DNA of 64,000 bases from Telmatactis stephensoni (taxonomy: Eukaryota; Cnidaria; Anthozoa; Actiniaria; Isophelliidae): positions 248,001-312,000 of the forward strand of contig JALIZF010001617.1 in assembly GCA_029948255.1 (NCBI GenBank), read 5' to 3'. Position 1 is the stretch's first letter, and each line of letters opens with the position of its first letter. The translations under genes were made by a program, and so were the position numbers. The notes beneath the pieces are model-generated. The model had not been told where the DNA came from and made no database searches. It saw nothing but the letters and a program-made list of their open reading frames with translations. Positions 12,018-64,000 of this stretch are shown here, piece by piece.

Positions 12018-14202
12018 TTGATTGCCAAGTATCAAGTAATGCGTAAAACGCATAAAAAAGCATATTACTCCAAAAATGCATATCACTCGATTTAAGCTTT
12101 GCAACATTGCGCACATCAAATTTGGTTTTATTACAATGCGCTATCAATTAAGGGGGTATCAATTAAGTATTTGTATAATAACGATGTAGTGTTTAGCCAA
12201 GCTACAATCCTGCTGTAGCTCGGTTTAGCCATCCATAGGTGAATGTTACAAATATGAATGAAAACACATAATTGTAACTTTGAAGATTTCTGAATATGTT
12301 TGGAATTCCACCCTTCTTTATTTAAGACAGGTCTAATCAGCATCTTTAATTGAAAATTGTTTTTTTCCTTGTTCCTCTTTCCTTTTTTTCCCCTTTTTTC
12401 CTATTTTTGCTGTTTTTCCTATTTAACATATTTTGCTACCTATTTTCTTCTTTTTCAATAAAATAAATTTTTATTATTATCTCAAACTCTTCTTACCTTT
12501 TTCCATTACTCCACATTAACAAATACGGCGGAATACTGAGTGAATTTTTAATTCAAGACCATTTTGGAGCACGCATTCTGCATTTCAAGCGGCCGTGCAG
12601 AGCTCAAATAGCATGGGGTTGAACGTGAGAGGACTGTGCACGTTCCGGGTTCATCAGCTTGCGCGTAATTAAATATTCATGAGGACTGTCTCAAAAATTA
12701 TTAGCTCTCAACCTGACCCTCCTTTTTAGAATCGAATCAAGTAGAAACCTACCTTTGGGCACAAATATTATCAAACGAAGGAAGAGTCAAAATGCTGGGG
12801 AAATCTAAAGGATTCTAAATCGCCTTCAGGTAGGTACTTCCAGGTTTTGAAGGCATATTTCGCAAATCCAGAGCTAGGCCAGCTGTACTGCTGCCTTGGA
12901 ATTGGCCGATTGATTTTCGTTGGGTTGTAGATTATTCAGAAAGATCATGATCTTCAATTTAGAATTGACTGAAAATGGGCTTCGGTTCAAGCTTCGGGCC
13001 TAGAAGTGGAAACTTCCAGATAGACAGCATTTTTCAGCATAGAAGAGAACTTTTTCAAACGAATGATATTCAGAAAAACGTAGTTTTTTGGCGTGCGTGC
13101 TTGCTGTGTTTTTCGTGAAAAGCTGCACAGTAAATACAATTTTGTAAAGATACTATTGAGTGGTAGATGCAAAGTCAAAGCATCGATTATTATATGCTTC
13201 ATATTCGCTTGGTATCCGTTTTCTAAAGAGTGGCTTGCCGACATTTCTATTTCAAATACAGCTCTTTCTTAAGTGATTCACTGGTTTTCCCTATCATATC
13301 GTTTGCAAGGAAGCTCTCTCGAGCTGTGCGTCAAATATGAGATAATGGTTTGCACGATGCAATATCATTTTTTCGAGGAAACACAATTAGAGTTTATCTT
13401 TATTGAAAGACTAAAGGACTATACACCAATTCCTTTTGAATGAGATAATTAGTTCAATCGCGTCCGACACCATTCACAAATAAAACCGAATTTGTAGCAA
13501 AAAAAAATGTTGTTAAAAACACGGTGGTCTGTGGTGATGACAATAACTTATGTTAAATGCAAATCCTACCTTCTTTGGCAAAAACAATAAAATTTTAACA
13601 CGATTCCAAGCTTGGAGATAATTCAAGTTTTGTTGCCCAAAAGAATCCTCACCGATTCAAATCTACTTGATTCTAATTCAATAATTGCAATTAACTGTAT
13701 GGAGGAAATATAATATTGCATCATTTCGTTTGAAGTTAGTCAGAAATGAATTGAAACTGTACTGTTTTGTAAATACAGTAGTTAATTTCGATGCAACACA
13801 ATAGAGCATAAAACATGGGGCAAACTAGAATGGCTTTCTTGAATAAATCATTTTGTGCAAAGAACTACGTTTTCAAGAGGTGCACATTGAAATATTTAAC
13901 AACGTGGGTCAGTTCCAAACGAAAAAAAAGTTTTTTTAATATGAGAATTATTTAATGCAGATAGAAAATAGAAAAATAATGAAACCAGAGGTCTCGGGAG
14001 GTTAGGAATTAGTCAAGATGGAAAGGCAGTTACAAGGAGATGCATTTATCACTAGTAAAGCAAAGGAAATGAAATAATAGGAAATGACAGAAACCAATGC
14101 AACAAGCTAGAAAAGATGGTCAATAAATGGAACGGTGTCAGCGAAAGATAAAAAACGAAATAAATGAAAAGATTGAAAGAAAGAATGTCAATAAAGTCAG
14201 AA
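12018..14202. other. intergenic; polypyrimidine tract only
   Basis: A T/C-rich tract at 12360-12470 is followed by AATAAAATAAA. No gene context surrounds it, so I do not call a terminator. The rest is AT-rich with no supported feature. Confidence 0.4.
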
Positions 14203-14243
14203 CGGAAGGAAGGAAGGAAGGAAGGAAGGAAGGAAGGAAGGAA
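14203..14243. repeat. (GGAA)n microsatellite
   Basis: Ten uninterrupted GGAA units; polypurine on the plus strand. Confidence 0.95.
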
Positions 14244-14383
14244 AACAAGAGAGCGAAGGTTAAAAGTTGAAGGTTCATTTAATTCCACAAGCTTACTTAG
14301 AACAACCCTAAGAGTTGCGTTAGACGGGCTCTTGCAACCTAAAAACTTGAGAAAAAGGAAATCTTTATATTAATAAAGAAAGG

Positions 14384-14575
14384 AAAGAACGAAGGAAGGA
14401 AAAAAAAAGAAAGAAGGAAGAAAAAAAAAAAGAAAGAAGGAAGGAAGGAAGGAAGGAAGGAAGGAAGGAAAGAACGAAGGAAGGAAGGGGGAAAAAAAGA
14501 AAGAAGGAAGAAAAGAAGGAAGGAAGGAAGGAAGGAAGGAAGGAAGGAAGGAAGGAAGGAAGGAAAGAAAGAAGA
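14384..14575. repeat. long polypurine GGAA/GAAA tract
   Basis: About 190 bases made almost only of A and G, in GGAA, GAAA and AAAG blocks. The Ser/Phe-rich open frames read from the minus strand here are repeat shadows. Confidence 0.9.
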
Positions 14576-17500
14576 GAAGAAAAACAAGAAAGGATTAATG
14601 AATAAATGAAACATCGCCTAGTAAGCAAATAATGGTTTATCTTGTTACAATTGTATTAATTACAAGCTGCTTTGATTTGGTTTTCTATGTTGATCTTCTT
14701 AGTCAGTTTGAGATAAATTATCACGTATGAAAATAACAGGCAGACAACGTCAAGCTGAGACATATCCAGCTAAAAATAGAATTCATATTTCATTTGCTTG
14801 TTTTTGATAAGATGAGCGAACAAATAAAGTAGGGATGCAATAAACTTTGCTGAGTGAGTTAAAATTTGTGCAGTATTTTGATTCTAGAGTCTTCAAAAGG
14901 GTACAGTCTTGCTGATTCATGTGAATATTTGATCTTATTTTGGGGTTTTCATTAGTAAAATGTCCCCTTATCATCTTTTTCCTGTATTCATGATCATGCA
15001 TATATTATGAACTATAGATTAGTAGAGCATGCAGATAGTGCACGCGGCGGGAAATCTACTAGTATTCACCGAAGCTGAGATCTGGAATAATAATACTGAC
15101 AAGACACGGGTACGGTTTTTGCAAGTTACTAGTCTCTAAGCTTCTAAGTCGTATGTAATTACGGTACTCAAATATAGTGTTACTGCCTGTAAGAATGTTA
15201 AAGTATCTGTTTGATCGAGTCGATATCCTAGAAACGGACTGAAAAACCGGAAAACCTACAAAATATTTTGTGTGGGTTGATTATATACTTTTTAATGCTT
15301 TTCAACATGTCCAAATTTGTAGAGTAATAAATCAGCTGGTGTTTCAATATTTGCAATTTGATCATGAATGGTTTGCTTGAATCGTGCGGATTTAGTCAGA
15401 TCAAACCAGTAAAGTTAGCAATTATAAGGAGCTCTACTCATTCAGCGCCATTTTATTCTTTTAAAAAAATCCAACGTTGTTGTTCACGATGTATGGCAAC
15501 TACAGTTAGTTGTGAGGTGGTTATTTTGATGACGTCAGAACCACAGACCACAACTACATCATCCCGCATAGAATCAATGTTGACACAAATCAATACTGTA
15601 TTGCACGTTGAAGGGAAAAATGCCGGGCGCGTATTCGGTGAGCTAGATAAACAGTAGCCATATTCCCGCCAAAATTGATTCTTTTGATATATGAAATGAT
15701 CAATTGGCTAATGGTAGCCTTTACTTTTAAATAGGGAGTGGTTTGTTTGCGTTGTTGTTGTTGTTGTTGTTGTTGTTTATCGACCAGTAAATACGTATAC
15801 ATCAGTGAGAGATATACAATTTACATGCAAGAACGAGGTTTTAGTCAAACTCGTGGTCTGCGTACAGTTATCACGACCCTCGTAAGGGGACTGGGTAAGA
15901 GCCAGCCTCTCTATCTTTCAATCTCTCCCTCAACTCCTCAAGAGGGCCGTTACCACGAATTGCGCCATTTTCTAAGCATGTGAAGTTTCGCAATACATCA
16001 ATTTTGAACAGCGTCTTTAGATATAGTGTCTAAGGATACTTGTCAGGTAGTATAAAACAATGAAGTATTTTTGAATAGAGTAATCAAGATGGCTGACGTG
16101 CAAAACCTATAATTGAATGAATTATAAAAATCGCTACTAATATTTTCCCAGAACACTGTAGTTTTGCATGTTCACGAGTTGAAATCCCAAAGTCAGTACA
16201 TTTCCAGTTATTCCAGATTTTTTAGCGCCTGTGATTTCGACTGACTCCAGCTGAGCTTCGCATATCTAAGAGCTAAATTTAGTACAGTCTACGTTTCGTC
16301 ATCGCTAGTCATATCTCTATTTAGTGTTCATGATTATTGTGACTCCCTTCAAATCTCCTATGATCTGTTCCAGGTTATTTAATTCATTATAACTGTCATC
16401 ACAAAATCTGTTTTTCAATTATAACTATTACAGTTTCAGTGGAAACAGTCGCCTTTCTATTGACAATTACCATATTGCCATGGCAACGTCATTTTAAGGA
16501 CTATCACTAACAAAGATACGAGTTAGTTCTAGGTAGCCTTGTGAATAGCGACAATTATTATATTGTTAAACATTAACAATTCATGAGCGACTTAATGGTT
16601 AAATATTTGTGAATAAAGACGCGGAGCCGTCTTTATCGCTTTGTAAGAGTTGGTCGATCAATCCCCATTCATTACAAACAACAATGCATATTTAAAACAC
16701 TTTAGCCCAAAGCGAAGAAGTAATGGAATAGAAATCGGAAAAATTTTGGTCGATTTAGTTGAATATTTTTTAAGTAATACTTAGGACATGTTAGGAAAGG
16801 CTTGATTGCTTTGTAAATTTGTTCTCAGCATGTACTCTCTAATTATGATATTTCGTGCACCGTATTTCCAAGTCCACTTTCAGTTCTCTTATCAAAGGCA
16901 TTGCTCAAAATTGGACTTATTGATTTCTAGATATTTTGACTTCCTTCTTTCCAATTGTCAGCAAAAATTAAGATATTTACTTCGAAATGAAGAGCACAAT
17001 CGCTTTCATTTCAATAAATTGAATGCCAATGTTCAAAACAACCCTTGTAGACCGCAGTTGATGAAGTTGCGTAGAATGTACTTAGATTAGTAGAAATAAT
17101 ATTGTAAAACATTAATTTTCGATAGTAAAACTATCATTATAACTCAAGTAATTCTAAGAAATGTTTAGAATTCTGAGAATTACTTTCTTAATGCAGAGTA
17201 GAGTGTGGTCTTTAAAAATTAAATTTATGCATCTTTTCAAATTAAGTCAGGGGGAGAGAAACATTTGCATATCTCGCCCCGTGCCACCTGTCATTTGAGA
17301 GCCAGAGCCGTTCGTTGCACATCGTAAACCGAGAGATCAGCCATATTTGAATCAATGAAGTACTATGTTGAATGGATAGCTATTTAACCGTACTCTACTG
17401 CTGCCTCAAGAGCTCAGGTACATATAAAACATGTAGCTACGCCGTTTGGGAGTTTTACTTCGCCGTTTTCGCCCATGAACTGTCACTTTCATGTCGTTTT

Positions 17501-20314
17501 GACAGCAACAAGCCGGATTTTTTGTATGACTAAAACTGAATGTCTTATTACACCATGATCATGACTTAAAACAAATTCTGGAAAATCAAATAGATTGTTA
17601 GCTTTGGAATTATATTCTGAGCTTCTTAAAATAAATATACTTGATCAGAATATGGCATTTCTCTTATGTGCAATGAGTACAGTGCTATAGTGACCAAATA
17701 TCGTCTCGAATTAAATTGAATATCCTTGTTTCCTTGTTTATCTCCGTGTAAAACGCAGTTGAAAATCTTTATTTTCCGTCTGTTCTGAGTTTTCACTCGT
17801 CCTCGGGAAAACGGCTTTTCTAGTCAATTAGATTTATTGTGAGGAAGTGTTCTGGGGTATGATGTTGTTTTTATTGTTCTCTCGTAGAATCGCGACGCTG
17901 TATTGTTGTCATCCAAGAGATGTGATCCCCATTACAAGCTCAAATCGACGACCTCTCGCTCAAGGCTACAAAAAACGAATCAAGATGCACAAAAAAGTCG
18001 AATTATCTTACTCCTAGAGTTTAACAAAACAAGAGAAACAAAGAAGAGTAACTGATGAATGCAAGTACTCCGACTCAGGTAATTTTTTTCCCGATGATCA
18101 ACTTTATTTACAGTCAAATTGCAGGTGAAATTCTTGAATTGTTGATGCATGGATATTTGTTTTTTATACAATTTCAAAAATATTTCAGGTCCCTACTTTT
18201 TATCCCAAGAGAATTTAACAGATGTATACACCTCGCAAAACAATTACAATAATGCGTTTTATGTTATAATTCGTCTATTACTTTTCCTATGGTATTTTAT
18301 TGGTATTTCCTCGCAATTCTGTTGACAATATTTCTCCCGAACAGCCTCATTCAAATTCATGGAATATAATACTAGCTCAAATTTCCGTGAAAGGCAAATT
18401 TTGGAAAATAATCTTGATAGCGTTTTAAGTCAGATAGATATATTCCGAGTGTATTTTTTTAGGGTATCAGCGAACATTTGACTCAATCAAAAAGCATAAT
18501 TTATGCGGATGTGAGGCATAGAAACGCATGACAATCTAACACCCATTGAACAAGAACGAGAAGAAAAAAAAAAACAAGTGAGGATTTTTCAAATGCATAA
18601 AACATGCAAAAATTTAAAATTATCAATATGTATAATTAGAATTGTTCCGTGAGAGTAGTCATATTTTTAAGTATATAATTGTTTGCTCAAAATTCGTTAA
18701 AAATCAAACCAAGAAACCTGCCTTTGATAGACTGATTACAATTAACCTATCGAATAAATGAAAACAAAAATACACTAACAAATATGTACTACACTTCATG
18801 AAAGTGTTTTCTCTTCCAACACAAGGCTATGCAAAATTGTCGATACTCCATAAAAATTACTATATTATATTTAACAAAAATAATGTATTAAGTTCTGTAG
18901 GGTGTGAATTAATTTGTGAGGATTTTTGGCCACTGCAAAGTTCACAAGGCACAACAGCGTTAATGCATTACGTTTTTTTATTGGCGCTACCATAGAAAAA
19001 CTTACAGCGCTGGAGGCATGCTTTCAATGTGGTCCTTGATAACACGTATAATGAGTTATCGGGGAATATCGGAAACGAAAATAAAGTGAAAATGGGAGGA
19101 AAGAATAAAGAAATGATAATAATATTGATCACGATAAATGTGATATAGTTTATACCACTCCACTTAGAATGATATGAAAAGTATTCAATAAAAGGAATTT
19201 AAGATGGAGACGTTAAGTAGAAATGTAGGAACGCGACAGTAAAGGGAATCATTTAGTATTTTTAGTCATTCTTTATTTCTATTTTGAAAAATTCTAAAAG
19301 ATTTTGATATTCGACAGGCTGAAAAATATGCCGACTCAAAATTGACTGCAAATTCGGTGAATGCACATGCTAAAAGGCTAGTCTGAAGAAATGGAGCTTG
19401 GAGCGTTGCAAATCTAGAAAATGTATTTTCAGTCAGACAGGCTCGGTTTTGCTGATTTACTTTCGCTTTACTTGGCTTTAGTTAGCTCGAGGGCAGAGAA
19501 ATGATGAGGGCGTAAAATCAGTGTGGAGTGATCACGAAGGAATGTAATGATTACAGCTTGGCGCCTTGGAGTAAAAGAAGTTTACTCCCGGATGATAATA
19601 TTTATTTGGTTTGATGGAAATCAGTACACTATTAAACTGATTACCAGTCTTCCAACCGGGCGGTCGAATCTTGGAAAATAATAGCCGAGACTTTGAAGAA
19701 ACCGCGTCTAAAATATCATTTAATCTACTGCTCAACTCTTGCTCGAAGTGATTGTCAGTTGAAAAGCAATACAAATTTTCTACACCTGTTAAAAGCTCAA
19801 TAGTTTCCCTTGGAAAGCACAATTGGATCGGATTTGATTGATCCCATTATCTATATTTTTTGAAGTTAGGAATTGATCCAGCAACAGCATAATAAAAATG
19901 GGAAACGAAAAGTAAGGCTAATGAGCAGTGCAGTGATGAGTCTGCGTATATGTTGCTTGTGGTTCAAAATTGAAAGTGAGGGTATGAAATAGCCTTGAGT
20001 TCGCATCTAAAAAACGCGTGAATTTAGCCGCACTTATAATGATTATTTGTTCTCGTATCCGAAGATTCAAAGAATGTGCAATGTTACACGACTTGTAATT
20101 GTCCACGCGTCCATGAGAGCACTTCATTCGCTCTAATCGAAACTTTGGCTACAAACTAATAATGATAGTAAAAGGAAAAAAAAAATCGAAAAGAGATTTG
20201 TTTTGTTGGTCTTTACATTCATGCAGTAGTTTGGTAGTCACCATCACACAGTGATCTGCGGTTTTCTTCCGGACACCCTTCATCAACATGTGCACGAACC
20301 ATCAACCACTAATT
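14576..20314. other. intergenic, no supported gene
   Basis: AT-rich. It contains a (GTT)n microsatellite at 15751-15777 and otherwise only short, domain-less open frames (for example around 15358-15657 and 16806-17090) without splice or homology support. I see nothing else. Confidence 0.4.
15751..15777. repeat. (GTT)n microsatellite
   Basis: Nine GTT triplets. Confidence 0.95.
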
Positions 20315-20400
20315 AACCAATCATTTATAGATCACAATCCACCGGAAGCACACCTTAACTAGCCAATCAACGACAAAGGAAATCATGACATCATCACGCC
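20315..20400 (+). promoter_or_regulatory. candidate TATA-less promoter of the FERM-PDZ gene
   Basis: Within 145 bases of the start codon lie two CCAAT boxes (20317-20321 and 20363-20367), an ETS core CCGGAAG (20342-20348) and a CRE/ATF-like TGACATCAT (20386-20394). No TATA box is obvious. The clustering just upstream of an ATG that opens a splice-consistent gene supports a core promoter, but the start site is not known. Confidence 0.4.
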
Positions 20401-20457
20401 AGATTTCATCCACTGTCCTTTTCGTTCTAACAGTACTCGTGTTCGTATGAATTCAAC

Positions 20458-62467
<42,010 letters not shown>

Positions 62468-64000
62468 GTAAGACACATAGCGAGGCTTTCAAAAAATCCA
62501 ATGTATTTAATCCCCTTTCAATCAATTACAATTTGGGGACTTCTAATGAATTATGAAAAAGCAAACTACTTTATTTAGCTAGGGAGAAGTGGTGATGTTT
62601 CTAAAATTCAAAAGAAACGTCTCGCAAACATATTTTCTTGAGAATTTTTGTTATGCAATTTCAAAATGAGAAAAGGAAAATATTTAACTTCTGGGTGCTG
62701 AATTCAGGAAAACCCAATATCACCCACCTAATAATAATAGTACTCACTCAATTACTCAGTAGAATAGAGCTTGATTTGTATGACAATAGCTTGTCAGTGG
62801 TACCTTCAAATTTGGGAGTTTGTAAATTAATTGCTTTAGTTTTTCATTAAGTTTTTTCAGGTTTGAATAGTAAACATAACTGAAGAGTTCATCATAAAGT
62901 AATACAACAACTATCCGTAACACTAGTTTTGAAAATCTGGTGTGAGAATTTTAAACTTCAAAGACTGAATTATTCGTAATTTAATGGCGAACTGATCTTG
63001 TGAATTTTCCTGTTGAGTTTTCAATTTCTCATTAACTTGATGCATTGCAATAATTCAAAACATACTCGGATCAAATCTAAGATAAATACAATAATACTAA
63101 ATTATTGATAAGTTCAAATAGGCTTTCAAATATTCGCTGATGGTATCCTGCCAGAGATCAAATAAACAGCACGCAACTCAAACTAAGAAAGACCTAGAAG
63201 ATTGCCCGTGGTGGTCTCACTGATAAATGCCGTATTATTTTTATTGGTTTTATTTCAATTTGAGTAACAACAAACCCTTAACATCAGACGGGTTTTGGAG
63301 ACGAAAATCTCAAATGAGATTATACTCATTACAGGCTTTGTTACTTAAACTTTTACTTCAAGATTTGTTATTCTACTTTCTATTTCGAGACACTTAGTAG
63401 AAAAAATGCAAGAAAATTAAAAGATAATGTCGAAATTGTTTCTATTAAACCTAGAAAAACAAAAATAAGAAACCAAATAAAAGCAAACAAACCACATCGA
63501 AGCAAACAAAATTAAGAAACAGTTATTCAAGCAGAATCACGAATACGAAATTATGATGGATAGGTTATTGCAGGTTTTGGAATTATATCATGCTAATTCA
63601 CATGCAAATTGGCATCCATTAGCTTTTTAGTCCATCTCTATTTACAAAGAATATTCCTTTAATCCAAAGAAACGGAAATATCACATACTTTTTCAAAGAG
63701 CTTTCTATCTTAACTTCTTTTAAACGAATGCTCATCAAAACTGTCATTCTGAAATACTAAAGTAAATATTTCCACGACGGAATTCTTGCTGGCTATATAT
63801 TAAGATTATTTTTGACGGGCAAAGAAATTGATAATGATTGTGAATACATTTATCTTAATTATTTGAGTTTTATCTTCAATATCACTGAAGACCTAGTTGC
63901 CACAGTATTATTCTATTAAACAGTTTCGTGTATTTTCGACTGATTTAATATTCAAAATTCCATTAAGAAAGACAATGATAATCAATCTACCTGACAAATA
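62468..64000 (+). other. intron 18, no exon recognised
   Basis: AT-rich. I searched for the next PDZ exon (a GG-rich start like exon 15) and did not find it, so the intron appears to run past the window end. Confidence 0.5.

Noticed and set aside
12360..12470. Polypyrimidine tract plus AATAAA as a transcript end
   Set aside because: No open frame or splice signal lies upstream on either strand to be terminated.
14339..14628. Ser/Phe/Pro-rich minus-strand frames
   Set aside because: Translation of the GGAA/GAAA polypurine tract.

Overview
The window looks like animal nuclear DNA: AT-rich, intron-bearing, with GT-AG splicing, a canonical eukaryotic tRNA-Cys, many microsatellites and numerous short foldback (MITE-like) elements. 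Some of the repeats (the CCTCGTTCCCAGG palindrome, and the GTGACGTCAC element with 'CAGCCATCTTGG') resemble repeats I associate with anthozoan cnidarians (corals and anemones). That assignment is an inference; no single sequence in the window proves it.

Layout. 1-3007: intergenic, with a roughly 125-bp tandem repeat at 345-835. 3008-4786 (minus): an intronless 592-aa reading frame for an unrecognised, mostly disordered protein with several RRxS-type phosphorylation motifs and a C-terminal coiled coil. 4787-20310: about 15.5 kb with no gene I can support, holding tandem repeats, microsatellites and hairpin elements. 20315-20400: a TATA-less promoter candidate. 20458 to beyond the right edge (plus): one very large gene.

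The large gene encodes, in order, a three-lobed FERM domain (12 small exons, 20458-33123), a linker exon, a PDZ domain split over four exons (36953-38960), and then a single uninterrupted coding exon of about 22 kb (38897-60956). That exon encodes a low-complexity, almost cysteine-free tail of about 7,350 residues. The tail carries several families of internal repeats: a recurring GxFS+h motif, seven 'KISKFVREFS'-type motifs, six 99-residue repeats, five 'MAAMFAKQNAEAR'-type helices, a tandem array of 83 IQ-like motifs, and a Pro/Gln-rich end. After an intron, a further exon (62411-62467) begins a second PDZ domain, so the gene continues past the window. The part inside the window would encode about 7,840 residues. 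FERM followed by PDZ resembles PTPN13/FRMPD2-type cortical scaffolds, and the IQ array resembles ASPM in number and spacing. I know of no described protein that joins these parts.

Working idea (inference): a membrane-cortex scaffold whose FERM and PDZ domains anchor it to membrane proteins, while the long tail and IQ helix recruit calmodulin-like light chains over a distance of hundreds of nanometres. Two details limit certainty. The giant exon contains one base too many at an A-rich run (39921-39930), which breaks the frame. The transcript may also end either at an in-frame stop at 60998 or by splicing on to the second PDZ domain.
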